Below, in pieces: positions 34,550 through 46,292 of a stretch of DNA of 64,000 nucleotides. Positions within the stretch are counted from its first letter, which is position 1. Each line of letters begins with the position of its first letter. The translations under genes and the position numbers were made by a program. The notes beneath the pieces are model-generated. The model was given only the letters and a program-made list of their open reading frames with translations. It did not search any database and was not told the origin of the DNA. The stretch comes from Micropterix aruncella. Its lineage: Eukaryota; Arthropoda; Insecta; Lepidoptera; Micropterigidae. The stretch covers positions 28,099,159 to 28,163,158 of the forward strand of contig OX155963.1 of the NCBI GenBank assembly GCA_944548615.1. The letters run 5' to 3'.

Positions 34550-35640
34550 GTTTCGGCCGGCCTCCATATATAAGTAGGTGAATAACAATATTAATTACTA
34601 GTTAACAAGAGGGAATTCATGAAAAAACGATATTGTTAGTATTTATTCGCATAGTCGACCAAAAACTTGCGGCGCAGTTTCTTGCGCGTGGAGGCTGGTT
34701 TCCGAGCGGTTAAGTACAAAACTCTATTCAATAAATCAAATCGTGGTCTTGGTCGCATAGATAACGAAAGCGCCGCGTTGGTAGTGCTTTTTCAACCATT
34801 CGTAGCTAAAGTTGTGTCAGAGATATATCGCTGTTTTTTACCAGGTAACTAATAAAGTGAGAATTTAAAATAACATAGAAAGAATGGGGTGATGTGACCA
34901 TTATTTTAAGTAAATGGACCTTCTTTGAAAAAGGTATGAAAAAATGTCATTACGTTCTTTTTTTAAATTAGAATATTTATTTTTATCATTATTTCATGTA
35001 TACCTACTGTGAAACAACTGTTAGTAATCATTATATTAAACTTTATTTCAATGAAATATATGACATAATTCAAAGGTTATCTAAGTTTTTAATCATAAAG
35101 TCCAAAGCAGAAAATAAAAATATTTAAATATCACCTTTTAAAAAAAGTTTTTTATATATTTTTTCATATATTTTTACTATTGGTGAAGTGAGTTCTAGTG
35201 TTACCCAAATGTATGCACTTTATCGATGTGTACGCTGAATATATGTTGTGTGTACGATTAAAAACGAAACGAGAAACATGTAAGTATAATACTAGAAAAA
35301 CTTAAATTAGTGATGAAAATGCAAGATGGACAAAAATAAAGAGGCGAAAATATTACGCATTCGATTTTTGATATTGTTCTTTTCCTCCAGATAATGCAGT
35401 TTGCGCAGCAGCCGCTTTCCTCAGGACCGCGATTCAATAAATGTAGGCTAGATAGAGGACAAAGCAGGAATCCTAGAAAAGGAAAAATGTGTAATGCCCT
35501 AAGAAATGATAGTTATTGCGAGTTAAATAAATTGCCATTCCGCGTTAGCCATTTTCAAAGAAAATCATAATAATATATTGTTATATATGTGTATTATGTC
35601 ATAGGTAATATAAACACTTGAGTATAGGGTCGCAATATAA
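34550..35640. other. Stretch without a recognised gene
   Basis: Mixed AT-rich sequence. A 61-codon frame at 34667-34852 has no similarity. Nothing is supported. Confidence 0.4.
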
Positions 35641-35750
35641 TGCAATTGAGTATATAATCGTTCGCTGTATATAACAACATTTTATATAACAACTTTTGTG
35701 ACGGCAGTCGTGTTTTTTATTCCTTTTAATATATTTACTTGTCTACATCT
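35640..35750 (+). repeat. Repeat A, end fragment
   Basis: GTGACGGCAGTCGTGTTTTT followed by ATTCCTTTTAATATATTTAC is the outer end of repeat A, seen reversed at 61700 and 27600. The remainder of the element is missing. Confidence 0.5.
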
Positions 35751-35849
35751 GTTGCCCGGAATAATTTTCCGGAGAAACTACAATTTTCAGCAGAATTATT
35801 CATTGTTGATATTATAGCCTTCAATTGTGTATTGTGAAATTTATTTTAT

Positions 35850-36702
35850 TTATTAAAGGTAAAGCACAAAATATAATTTCCTGCAGCATTACAAAAAAAT
35901 GGGTTTGGACCAGAAGCCAAAAATAAAGCACACTGCAGTATCTTGGTCACTACGTCAACACCGCCTAACTAGGCCTAGGCCTGTACTAAGGCAGGTGTAC
36001 CAGGAAATATTTTACCTGTGCACACAAAAAAAAAAAATAACAATTAAACTTAAAAATTAAACATGTTAAAAAGATAAAATTAACATATCAAGAAGTATTT
36101 GAAATTATAATCATAAAATTATCAAGTAAATATATCAAAATCAAAATCGTAATAATAGTAAATAGATAGATAGATACCTACTCAGTAAAATAAAAAAATA
36201 TAAAAATAAAATAAGAATAAAAATAAAAATCATACTCGATAGTCAAATAATTGGTGGCTCTTTTCACGGCCTTCATTTATTAGCCACATATGGCTCTTTC
36301 TTAAAGAAATCTTTAGTCTGAATTGTTTTAATTCCATCTTCTAATAGGTTATATGCCCTGGGGTCCAAAACAGTAAAATGCCTTTGACCAAAAGAGGTCA
36401 TCATTCGGGGAATATCTATTTTTTTAGCAACGGATCGCAGTTTTGTATGCATTTGTTGTGAAAATGTCCTGTTGCATTTGAATTGAATAAAATTTACACA
36501 GAATTTTAAGTAGAGCTGTCTCAAATCCAATACTTCATATTCCCCAAACAATTTTTCCGATGAGTACCTGTAAGGCTTACGCGTGATGATTTTTATTATT
36601 AGTTTCTGTGCCACCTCTGCTGGGTAAATAGTAGTTTTTGCACAGGCTCCCCAGCCAATGATTCCATAGTTTAAAATACTTTGGCACAAGGCATAGTATG
36701 TA
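35850..36702 (-). mobile_element. Family E LINE, 3' end
   Basis: A minus-strand frame of 138 codons (36689-36273) gives ILNYGIIGWGACAKTTI, QKLIIKIITRKPYRYSSEKL and TSFGQRHFTVLDPRAYNLL. The 3' untranslated part has the end motif at 35961-35996 (CCGCCTAACTAGGCCTAGGC then CTGTACTAAGG). The coding region stops abruptly upstream at 36702, where another family E copy begins with its ATTT-repeat tail, so the second LINE has inserted into this one. Confidence 0.82.
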
Positions 36703-37922
36703 ATTTATTTATTTATTTATTTAAGAATTAATTACTATAAAACATTGATTAGCTTACAAAAATAACAGGAACCGAATGGCAAAACCTTAACCTTATGGAA
36801 TTCCATTATTAAATCGGCAATAAATATAATATAAAATTCGATTAAATAATATAAATAAAGTTATATGTGAGAAAAGAAAGAAACAGTCATAAGTAATATA
36901 AGATTTAATATAAAAATACCTAGTCTAAAAGTATAATTCATTGTCAAAGTCAAATATTTTTTGGTAGTTAGTTCAATGTTAAAAAATACTTAACATATAA
37001 GTTAAAAATATGTTAATAATTTGGGCACCTAAGTTTTATTATACTATTATTTCTAACAACTGATGTATGGTTAGTCTGTCATGATTCGATAACCATTCCT
37101 TTAATTTGTTTTTGAATTCCCTAAATGTCAAATTCATTTTTATTTCCATATTGATCAGATTGTAAAATCTCGGCGCAATGAAAGAGTAATTGTCTTTGAC
37201 CAAATGATGTTTTCCTTCTGGGTATTATTAAGCTATTTTCTACAACTTGTCTCGTTGGTCGCCGGTTCTGAATTATTCCTAAATTTGAGTTATTCTCCAA
37301 AAATAGCCTTAAGAGCGAAGTTTTTAGAAAAAGTTGCCTACAATCAAGAACTTTAGCTTCCTTATACAGTTCATTAGTGGGATGGCGATATGGTCTACGT
37401 AGAATAATTTTTAATATAAATTTCTGCGCAACTTGCAATGGCTCTAGCAGGGTTTTACCACATCCACCCCATCCAATTATGCCGTAAGTAATATGCGATT
37501 CACATAAAGCATAATAAACAGTTTTTAGTGTTTTGGAATCCAGAATATTCCTCAGTTCTTTGAAAACATATCCAAGGATTCGCACCTTCGTAGCCACGTT
37601 ATGTATATGAGAATCCCAACGGAGAAAGCAATCTAGAGTGATGCCTAGATATTTCCAAGATATTTCTCTTTGTAGAGGCTGACAGTTACAAGACTCTATG
37701 CTATCGCATTCGTGTATTACAATAGTTTTATTAGTAGTGGGTTGACCTCTGGTTGTTATACTAAATGGCATGTATTTGGTTTTACCAACATTAAGCGTCA
37801 ACATAAAGTTTCCTAGCCAATTTTTAACAATTTCCATGCCCTCGTTTGCTTTCTCAAATGTGTAATCCCAGTTTGAACCCTTGAATAGTATATCGGCATA
37901 TGTGATGATTTTACCTACTGGT
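36703..37922 (-). mobile_element. Family E LINE inserted into another family E LINE
   Basis: On the minus strand, the polymerase from its active-site strand onward: ITYADI (37880-37910), then MEIVKNWLGNFMLTLNVGKT, SWKYLGITLDCFLRWDSHIH, ITYGIIGWGGCGKTL and RRKTSFGQRQLLFHCAEIL (37837-37121). The active site reads YADI where YADD is expected, so the second catalytic aspartate is lost, by substitution or a small deletion. About 400 bases of 3' untranslated sequence end in a run of ATTT units (36700-36721) against the older copy. Confidence 0.83.
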
Positions 37923-37924
37923 AT

Positions 37925-38785
37925 TTTAACAGATAATTAGCAGATATGTACTTCTTATTAATTATATATTTTTGTACCTTACTCGTTTTAATATGTATCG
38001 ACAAACCGATCGGAAACGGGGTATTATTACTCACATTGCGATATCGTATTTCCGCTAAAATTACATAACGTCCTTGACGTTCTTCTCAAAACTGCCAATT
38101 CAAAAACAGATCAACCGACAGAGCATTTCTGTAATCCCGAATTAAATTAAACGACCGGATGTTATTAAAATAATTCGGCAAAACGATCGGTCCTTCACTG
38201 ACTGCGAAACAATGTTATTGTGGTTCGATTTTGCGAGTGTAATAATTTCAATCACATTCATTTTCGTAACGTGCCGTGTCGGAAACGTCAAAACTAAAAG
38301 ACATATCGTTACTGGCGTAACTCGTATATGGTAGGGATTTTCGTAAATGCTCGGCATCCGTCTGCTGCCTTAATGGGCGTTTTGACAGATGTAATTAACA
38401 CGTCGTGTTTATAAGTCGCAATGCCGACAATGCCCACTCGGGTTAAGGCTGTAACACCCGTATAGGAAAAGTTATAATCTGAAGAAATTTTTGCGATCCT
38501 TCCGGACATCACAATTTAAAAATTAAAAATCTATCTCCGTTAGTTTTTTGTTAAATATGGTGCCTACGAACGTTAGTTACAAACTATTATATTGTCATTT
38601 TATATTCCTAATTTGATTATTTTACTGACGACCTGTATTTAATACCTATCGTTCTTAGTTATATAATTTTCATGCAAAATATCAGTAGCTACTACAAATA
38701 TTTATAAATATTTATAAATATTTATTATATATCTAAAAATATCTATAAACATCAATAAATATCTTCATCTATATATCCACTATAA
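37925..38785. other. Stretch without a recognised gene
   Basis: Two short minus frames (38142-38512) overlap and show no similarity. ATAAATATTT is repeated in tandem near 38695-38730. Confidence 0.4.
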
Positions 38786-38789
38786 GACC

Positions 38790-39120
38790 TATCTATATCT
38801 TTATTTATATCTATATACAGATGCACATACCATCGTCTAACTCCTTCTTCTTAATCACGTCCAATTCCCTACCTCTCCCTTCGGTTTTCTATTTTAATTT
38901 TATATTTAATATGAACTTAGTTGATTTTACAATTAATTTTTAAGTGTAATATGCCGAAATCCAAATGTGTAATATGCGGAAATCTGTTAATTTCATAGGA
39001 AACGATTATCGGCGTAATGTTTTTCTCTTTTTTCTACATTATGTTTATGCACACGTATGTCAATTGTATGCGCTGTATGTTTCCAGAAATAAAATAAAAT
39101 AAAATAAAATAAAAATTTTC
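38790..39120 (+). repeat. Dispersed repeat F, copy 2
   Basis: It shares ACCATCGTCTAACTCCTTCT and AAACGATTATCGGCGTAA with 22545-22708. Then it continues to GTATGTTTCCAGAAATAAAA and a tail of AAAAT units (39086-39117), as expected of a retroposon 3' end. Confidence 0.6.
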
Positions 39121-39464
39121 ATCTATACCTACCAGGTATTTTAGCCGCTCAAATTGTTTCAAAAAGATTTTATAGTTTTATTATACCAAATTTAATTTAC
39201 GGAAGCTTCGCGGCGTCCCCATTAATGCTTGTTTTCTCTATGAATATCCAGTGTTTCAAGATGGTTGTGCATTCTGTGGGTCAGTCGACTCGCCTTATCC
39301 TCCTTGTTGGTTGGTGGGCCGGGAAAGTAAAAGCAAGATGAAAATATATTCAGACTATCACAACGACGGCAATCATCTAAAATTAGTTTAAATATCTCAT
39401 ATACAAGAATCGAATAAATTATGTGCTAATATTATTACAGTTCCAATATAAGTTTTAATAAACA

Positions 39465-39690
39465 AATATTAACGTCATCTGTTAGCGCTTGTCTCAACTT
39501 ATATCTTAGCTGAGAAACGAACCGCGCCGCCGTAGGCGGTTGCAATGAAACCCAACCGGGTTCGTCCGCCGAGGCCAAGAGAGGGCGCTCATTGATTATA
39601 TTTATGAAATGAATATTTAGATGAAATCAATCGTTGGCTACATGACGGGAATATCTTGGGGTGACACAACCGATATTATATGATACCTCC
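39465..39690 (+). repeat. Dispersed repeat D, copy 3
   Basis: CATCTGTTAGCGCTTGTCTC, GAAACGAACC...GGGTTCGTCCGCC, GAGAGGGCGCTC and CTTGGGGTGACACAACCGAT appear in the same order as at 4020-4140 and, reversed, at 12940-13150. Confidence 0.55.
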
Positions 39691-39724
39691 TACGATAATC
39701 GCCCTACCAAAGAAGACATTAGAT

Positions 39725-40250
39725 AGAAATTCTTTATTGCACATTTTAAGACAGAACGGAAAATGGCGGAATTATGTCTTAAATTACAGTATCTTACAGC
39801 TAACCCTTGTGGAAGTGAAATATTGAAGTGCTAGTAGCACTTCACTTAACAGTGAAAACAGAAACAAAAATCTTTATACTTAACAATAATTAATCAAATA
39901 ACAAAAATGCCATTTTGTAAAATATAATTATGATTTAGAGAATATTTGCAAGGAGCAGAGGAGAGGGGAGGATGGGATAAGACGTAAGATAACAAGAAAT
40001 GTAGGGACATGAAATGCTTTTAGAGACACTTGAAAAGTAGAAACCGTTGGTGCGTTTCTGATATTCGACGGGAGCTGGTTCCATAGTCTAGCTGCATAAA
40101 TGGTAAGGGAATATGCAAAATAATAAAAATTAAAAAAAACAGAACTGCTCTTACAAAGTAAAATCTTACAGTTTAGAATTTTTAGAAATTTTTTGCTCGC
40201 TCTGAAAGCCATGGTTTTTAAGAGAATAAAATACTTCGTTGACACAACAT
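39725..40250 (-). mobile_element. Jockey-like LINE 3' end, family J2 copy 1
   Basis: On the minus strand, LTIYAARLWNQLPSNIRNAP, TVSTFQVSLKAFHVP and ILRLIPSSPLLCSLQ precede a 3' untranslated part ending TGTGCAATAAAGAATTTCTA. The copy at 44.0-44.8 kb has the same residues and the same end. Only the last part of ORF2 is present. Confidence 0.78.
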
Positions 40251-40254
40251 ATGT

Positions 40255-40580
40255 TAAATCATAATTATATTTACCGAATCTCCGTTACGGCAACATCTAG
40301 TACTTCTTATAGACGATTGCGCTTTATTGGAGTCAGTAGACAGGCCTGTTCTAAGGCCTGTGGTGTCTTCCGCATGGGCAATTGCCTTTTAGCATGGCTT
40401 CAATTGACGTAGGCCCATTGGCCCTGCTTTCTGAGTGTGGCGTCGCAGCGCTGCTCGCACTGCGGCAGGTATCTCGAAACGATCGCGCGCCGCCGCCGCA
40501 CTCAGTCGGTTGCCCTCGGTTTCCAAATAATAAAACGGTTTTTTAATCAATATTTGTTTATATGTATCCCCACACATATA
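40255..40580. other. Short GC-rich stretch of unknown origin
   Basis: 40380-40530 is GC-rich and contains an AATAATAAAA word. Frames on both strands (for example CSHCGRYLETIARRRR on +) resemble nothing that I know. Confidence 0.3.
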
Positions 40581-40581
40581 T

Positions 40582-40874
40582 TTTATGGTATACATATATA
40601 TTTTCGGTACGTACTCAATCAAACCTTTCATTTGATATGAAACACGATATATTTATCCTAATTTATTGACATTTGGACATTTAGACAATTACTTATTTGA
40701 CATGTTGACAGCTTAGGTAGCCTGTGAAACTCGGGATGACATAACAATTCTAACAATACCACACATTGCTAAATCTGTGCGTTTAGAAGTTATAATGAAA
40801 TAAAGAAACGGAAAACATACATAGATGAATCCTGAACACATTACACTTTTATTTTGTAGGGCAGTCGTGTAAAA
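40582..40874 (-). repeat. Repeat A, copy 3
   Basis: Minus-strand repeat A from about TTATGGTATACATATATATT to GCAGTCGTGTAAAAA. Its right end sits inside the LINE fragment listed next, so repeat A has inserted into a J2 LINE. Confidence 0.7.
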
Positions 40875-41040
40875 ATAAGAATTTGAAGTCAGGAATCGCA
40901 ATTTTACTATCCTGCTTAGAACGGAGTGAAAGGCCATGATTTCCGAAGTGAGTGAATATTTCAGATAGGTAGGAAGGAGCGGTGGGATTATTGAGGATGT
41001 TATAAAGATGGGAGACACCTTCTAATAATACATACATACA
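40875..41040 (-). pseudogene. Jockey-like LINE fragment, family J2 copy 2
   Basis: Minus-strand codons YNILNNPTAPSYLSEIFTHF and GNHGLSLRSKQDSKIAIP match the J2 copy at 44.2 kb. The frame then runs into repeat A. Confidence 0.75.
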
Positions 41041-41089
41041 TAGGAATGATATATAAAAATAAATGTTGAAATATCTCTCCGAGCTTAAT

Positions 41090-41465
41090 AGACTTCGAAA
41101 CCGTTTGACCGACCACCATGAAAGTTGGCACGTATATGTATTTTTTCATGGAGAAGATGACATCCATTTTGTTGTTAATACACACAATTTAATGATATCC
41201 ACCTACTACTAGATGGCGCTGCAGCATATAAACTTCTATACCGATTAACCGATCGCCATGAAAATTGGTATACATAGACATTTGAGCCCGCATAATATTT
41301 TCGCATTATTAACTTTATTGTAACTCACCACCAAATGTCGCTGGAGCACATCAACTTCTATACCGTTTAACCCATCGCCATAAAAATTGGTATACACAGA
41401 GAAAATTGGTATACAAACTGCGCTGCAGCACATTAACTTCTATACCGTTCAACTGATTAAACAAT
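41090..41465. repeat. Degenerate long-unit tandem repeat
   Basis: A phrase of the form AACTTCTATACCGTTTAACC-GATCGCCATGAAAATTGG recurs at about 41093, 41229, 41350 and, shortened, 41431. Spacing is unequal (about 135, 120 and 80 bases) and ATGGCGCTGCAGCA words lie between. Such arrays are common in non-coding lepidopteran DNA. Confidence 0.65.
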
Positions 41466-41490
41466 GTGATTTTTTGAACAGAGATAACTG

Positions 41491-42009
41491 AAGGTGCAAA
41501 GGTGATCGGCCATGAGCAAGCTAGAAAGGCTGTGGAAGAATCGGGGTATAAGTCAGCGGACTAAGGTCAGGCTGGTTCGAGCTCTGGTTTTCTCGATCTT
41601 TCTCTATGCATCGGAGATATGGACCCTGAAGGCTCGGATACGCACCACAATCGATGCACGTAAAATGCTAGGAATCCCATGGACAGCACGCCGCACCAAC
41701 AAATCTGTCCTGGAAGAACTCGGCATCTAAGTGAGGCTCTCCACCGTATGCATAAGAAGGGTCCTGTAGTTCTTCGGTCATGTTGCCAGGAGAAACCCAG
41801 AGAAGCTGGAGAAAATGCTTTCCGAGGGTCAAGGGAGGGAAGAAGAAGCAGAGTCAGATCACCGGCCAGATGGAACGACCTCATCAAAGAAGTTACAAAA
41901 GGGTCAATACAATTTGCGACCCGCCATGCAGAAGACAGGTCGAAGTGGAGGAGCCTCGTAGGCAAACTGTTGTCTAGTGGCCACGATCCTCAGTAATGTA
42001 AGTAAGTAG
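41491..42009 (+). pseudogene. RTE-type LINE, C-terminal part and 3' end
   Basis: MSKLERLWKNRGISQRTKVR, LVRALVFSIFLYASEIWTLK and MLGIPWTARRTNKSVLEELG are the conserved end of RTE-clade polyproteins. After a stop at about 41728, RLSTVCIRRVLQFFGHVARR with NPEKLEKML and a TRWNDLIKEV-like block continue in shifting frames. The copy ends in a TAAG repeat (about 41998-42009), the usual kind of RTE tail. Confidence 0.8.
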
Positions 42010-42385
42010 CAATATTCTTCTAATGAACTCTTTAAAGAGGCTCAAGTTTTGGATCCTAGGTTATTATTTATTAAAACTGCACTACGTTGTGTTTTCGTGG
42101 CCAAACAAAATAAATATTTTATTATTACGCACACGATACCCACTAGACAACTCCTGAGTGATAATTTGAATGTACCTTAAGATGAAGACGACTTTCGGAC
42201 AGCGACACTACTCTTTCATAGCTACAAGACTTTATAATAAATTAAGCAGTTACATAAAAACCAGCCCAAATTGTCATTTGTTTAAAAGCAAAATAAATAA
42301 ATGGCTCTTGCAAGAAGAGCATTTATCTATCCATGCCATGATCGATGTAGTAGAATAAGTTGGTTGACTTAACATATATTGTGTT
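42010..42385 (+). pseudogene. Family E LINE, 3' end
   Basis: NELFKEAQVLDPRLLFIKTA (from about 42015) and, after a break, MKTTFGQRHYSFIATRLYNK with INKWLLQEEHLS (42178-42355) match the last codons of family E. It starts exactly where the RTE tail stops, so one inserted beside or into the other. Confidence 0.75.
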
Positions 42386-42399
42386 TATATCTGTACATT

Positions 42400-43070
42400 T
42401 AGTATGGGGAGCTAATGGGCCCTTGCTGAGTTGGCCACGAAGACCCATTCTGTTTCAGGGTCGGTCACACTCACGGGTCAACACCCATCCGATGGCCTCC
42501 ACGCATGGGGTGCGAGCCTGGGTAGGACACTGGGTCAACCAGTCTCCCCTGGGAACAATCCTCTGGCGCTCCTGGACGGTCTGCGCACCGAGCGGCGCAA
42601 GCCAATCGATTGTGCTCTCCGACTAACAATCGGGGGAGTCTGGGAACTGTATTGTTTCCTATAGAGCGGGGGTAGTTGTCTACCTTACGGCGACTGCTCT
42701 TGAAATGACCATTGGCCATCCGATCCCGGTTCAGAGTCGGGCAAAGGACGCCTTGGTCCGCGACAGATTCGGTGCACTCCGTTTCACCGCTTCGTAAGGG
42801 AGAGGACCGCGCAAGCGACCTCGAACTCGGAACCAATCGAGAGACCGGAGAAATCTGGTCACAATTGGTAGTTAGGGCGCGAGTGCCGCCCGCCAGGTGA
42901 CATACCTGGCTACTCGCGGTAAGGCGTTGGACTCTAACGGGTTGTGGCGTAGCTAGATATCGGATTGTTATGTCCAAAGTCTTCTACGCTCACTGCACGG
43001 TCGATAGAACGATGAATCGTTAAAACGTCCTGCGGTGACGGGTTCGCCCGTTGTGGTTGACATCTCAATA
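42400..43070. repeat. Repeat B, long copy
   Basis: About 670 bases of GC-rich sequence with the same block order as 32735-33280: GACGGTCTGCGCACCGAGC, TCTTGAAATGACCATTGGCC, GAGTCGGGCAAAGGACGCC, GTAAGGCGTTGGACTCTAAC, and GGTGACGGGTTCGCCCGTTG at the end. Open frames of up to 168 codons on either strand are by-products of low stop frequency. Confidence 0.65.
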
Positions 43071-43074
43071 TGTA

Positions 43075-44035
43075 CATTTAGTATTTCTATTTCCCATATA
43101 ATATTGTAATTTTTATTATTTTTTATTATTATATATATTTATTATTATTATATATTTTTTTTAAATTTTTATTATTATTATTGTGTATGGTTGGTTCACC
43201 GACCCTCGTTTTGAATGAAAAATATAAATTGCTTGCCCTGGAATGGGTATATCCCAGTTGGGCAGCACTAGCCAGTGAATGAAAGAGGAAAGTTTTTGCC
43301 ATTTGTTTTAATATTATACCTATTGTAAATGGTTAATTTGATAATTCCAATAAAATTAATTAATAGATAAACAAATAAATGAGGAAACGACGGAGAAGAA
43401 GAAGCTGAAGTTGAGTAACATAGGCAACTTGATTGGGGGGGGGGGGAGAGTGGGAATAGTAAAAGGGGGGAAGGAAGCGGATACCCGAGCATCGCGTGTT
43501 ACATTCCACTAGTTATTTTATAGGATTCGCATGAGTCCGTAGCGTTCTTTAATTGTTATGTCTACCCGTATGCTATATACAATTTCCGGTTTAGTCTGTT
43601 AAGTAAGCGCCAACCTTCACATACTCTCGAGAGGCGGTTTGAAATGTCCCCTCGGGGCCAAATTTTGTAAATGTGGTCCGGTCGGATGCCCACGCCGAGA
43701 TTCTCGTTAATAAATGTTGCTAATTATCATTGCGCATTTGTACGATAAAAAAATGGAAGAGGATGAGAGAAAGTAAAATAAGATAGCGTTGTTTAAAAGG
43801 AGGCGTTAAAACGTCAAAAAGTTATATGACGTTAAGGTTGAATTATTTATGTAAGTATCATCATTTAAAATGTTTTTGATTATTAAGTATTTGATTGTAT
43901 TTTGATTAGTATTTTGTCTCTAGATGATGCCATATTTTGAGACGACTTTCAAATTATATAAACAGGAAGAGATTGTTATGAGAATTACTAGTATTGTTTG
44001 AGGAAGTTAAAAGTCGAAAATCAAATTCTTTTTTT
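43075..44035. other. Stretch without a gene
   Basis: TATTATTATT simple repeats at about 43110-43185, a 12-base G run at 43435-43446, otherwise nothing recognisable. Confidence 0.45.
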
Positions 44036-44039
44036 CATA

Positions 44040-44785
44040 GAATAACTGGTTACCAGCTTTTAAAATAACTAGATCGTAAAAGATATCTGCAGTGAATTAG
44101 GTTTAAATGACAATGGGCATAAATGTATGGGCGCTGGGCCCACCTCTCCAATAACAAATCTGATCACGTCTCTGAGTATAGAAGCAGACTTCATTGGCTT
44201 CGAATATGTGAACGTAGAAACATGTATATTCTTTCCCTTCTTTATAACATCCTTAACAATCCTACCGCTTCCTCCCACCTAACCGAAAAATTCAATCACT
44301 TAGGAAGTCATGGTCTTTCACTCCGTTCCAGTCAGGATAGTAAAATTGCGATTCCAACTCATAATTCTTCTTTTTTTACTTATTCCTTCACCGTTCATGC
44401 AGCTAGACTATGGAACCAGCTCCCGCCAGACATCAGAAACGAACCAACGGTTTCTACCTTTCAAGTGTCTCTGAAAAAGCATTTCATGTCCCTAAATTCC
44501 TAGTTATCCTAGGTCTCATCCCATCCTCTCCTATCCTTCGCTCCTTGCGAATTATTCCAAATCCTAATTTTATTTAAAAAATGGCATTTTTGTTATGTAA
44601 TAAGTTTTTCTTCTTTCCTATTTTTTTTTGTTATATTTTTAATTTATCTCTTGGCACCTAAATTTTTACACTTCCAAGAAGGTTGGCTCTAAGAGATTGT
44701 ATTTTAGGCAATAAGTCCGCCTTTTGTATGTTTTTCTTTAATGTGCAATAAAGAATCTCTCTCTATCTATCTATCTATTTACCAT
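44040..44785 (+). mobile_element. Jockey-like LINE 3' end, family J2 copy 3
   Basis: A 126-codon frame (44123-44503) reads SRLHWLRICERRNMYILSLL, YNILNNPTASSHLTEKFNHL, SLRSSQDSKIAIP and VHAARLWNQLPPDIRNEPTV. This is the C-terminal domain found in many insect jockey-like LINEs. About 250 bases of 3' untranslated sequence follow, ending TGTGCAATAAAGAATCTCTC and a TCTA repeat (about 44758-44776). It is 5'-truncated. Confidence 0.83.
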
Positions 44786-44789
44786 TGGA

Positions 44790-45240
44790 AAGATCTATTT
44801 ATCTAGAATATTTAGAACTACTATAACTTACCTCAATTATGGGTCGTTTCGATGTTTTGAAGTACAGAATCTTCTTAATATAAGTAATATAATCGAAAAC
44901 TCCCATGTGAATTATTTATTCAAACTGTATTATTGCAATGAAGATCCATAAAAGATATTATATTATGATGTACGGTCACTGGGCACATCGTGTTTAATAG
45001 CTGACCTTAGCATATTACATTCATAACTCAAGCAACAGCGCGGGAGTGAAATCATGATACACATTACAGAGTTCACAGTATTTCCTCTCCATATACTGCT
45101 GACCAACTCGAGCATTCTTAGGAATATATAGTTTGTCCTCACACAGTGCATGTAGTTTATCGTTGCGGTTATTCTGCGACGGTTTTCGTTAAAATAGTTA
45201 TTACAAGTAGGTACCTAAATATATTAAAAATAATATAAAA
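44790..45240. other. Stretch without a gene
   Basis: AT-rich, with no recognisable element. A 62-codon minus frame has no similarity. Confidence 0.4.
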
Positions 45241-45494
45241 AACACCACTGTTGTTACAGAAAGAACTATTGTATTTGTAATTATTTTTATTACTGTTTTC
45301 TTATGGTTTATGTATTTATCCATATGGATACATGTATATTTCCGGAATTTACTCAACAAGACATTTCATTTGACACTAAACACGATATATTTATGTTTAT
45401 TTATTGACATTTGGCATTTAAACAAATGCTTACTTGACATTTGGACAGTTAAAGTACTCTATGACACTTGGATGACATGATGATTCTAAAAAAT

Positions 45495-45840
45495 ATTGTT
45501 TTATTATTGTTATTATTATTATGGACAGGCAGCTTTGCTGATACGTCCAGATTAGATCTTGTAAAGCTAAACAATATTAACAAAATAATGTAAACAATAT
45601 TAACAAGTTTTTAGGCACAAATCGAGTCTTTCTTAAATTGATTGACAGAGATTGCACTAATCACTTCAAATGATAGATTATTCGACATGTTCACCACTCT
45701 TTTTGGCAGAACGTTCTTAAGAGGATTAGATTTAAATTTTGTTCGTTTGAGTTTTTTGTTGTGACCTCGAAGATTTGTGTTGACGTTGAATTTGAAAATA
45801 TTCTTCAGTGCAGGTATATCGTAATAATGTGTTAGAATTG
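45495..45840 (-). pseudogene. LINE 3' end inserted in repeat A
   Basis: Minus-strand codons give THYYDIPALKNIFKFNVNT, NLRGHNKKLKRTKF and NPLKNVLPKRVVNMSNNLS with FEVISAISVNQFKKD, then a stop. This is the usual end of CR1-like ORF2 (RVVxxWNxLPxEVVxAxSVNxFK). The 3' end is a TTATTA repeat at 45497-45521. The 5' side is cut by the pogo-like element; about 15 bases continue beyond it at 48530-48543. Confidence 0.75.
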
Positions 45841-46292
45841 TATAGGGGAGGGTGGGGCAAGACGGGCTAGGGAGGCAAGACGGGCACCCGTGTTTTCTAC
45901 CTAACCAAATACGTTAGCAACAGGAAATAACTTGCGTTTGACGCATCTTTGCCCCGCGCCTCAGTTGCCCGAAAACAGCCACAGGAGAAGGGCGCGTCGC
46001 CGAGCTGCAGTGAAAAAACTAGATTTATGTAAGTTTGTTATTATATTTACTTCGTTTCTCACAAGCGACTTGATGGTAAAAATATTATGCTCGGAGTAAG
46101 TGGTGTGTATTATAAGGAGCACATTTTAATACAGTTTTAATCTAATAAGGCATTTTAAACATTACTTTAATTACTTTTAGGACAAATCTCGTTTATGACT
46201 AAAGTGAACCAAGGGGGCAAAATGGGCTATAGGGTAGCCCGTCTTGCCCCCGTCTTTTTCGTGTGTGATTTTTTCCTTGTTTTCTTTTTAGG

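Noticed and set aside
40331..40372. AGGCCTGTTCTAAGGCCTG as another family E end motif
   Set aside because: It resembles part of the motif, but the CCTAACTAGG half is missing and no LINE tail is next to it.
40437..40640. Zinc-finger-like start CSHCG
   Set aside because: Only one C-x2-C pair, no following histidines or cysteines, and no splice context.
41090..41465. CRISPR-like repeat array
   Set aside because: Units are diverged and unevenly spaced and the genome is animal; this is an ordinary degenerate tandem repeat.
42471..42977. 168-codon minus-strand open frame
   Set aside because: It lies wholly in repeat B, which is GC-rich and therefore low in stops; other copies of the repeat do not keep the frame.
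43435..43446. Run of 12 G as a regulatory or quadruplex element
   Set aside because: A single homopolymer run; it may also be affected by sequencing error.
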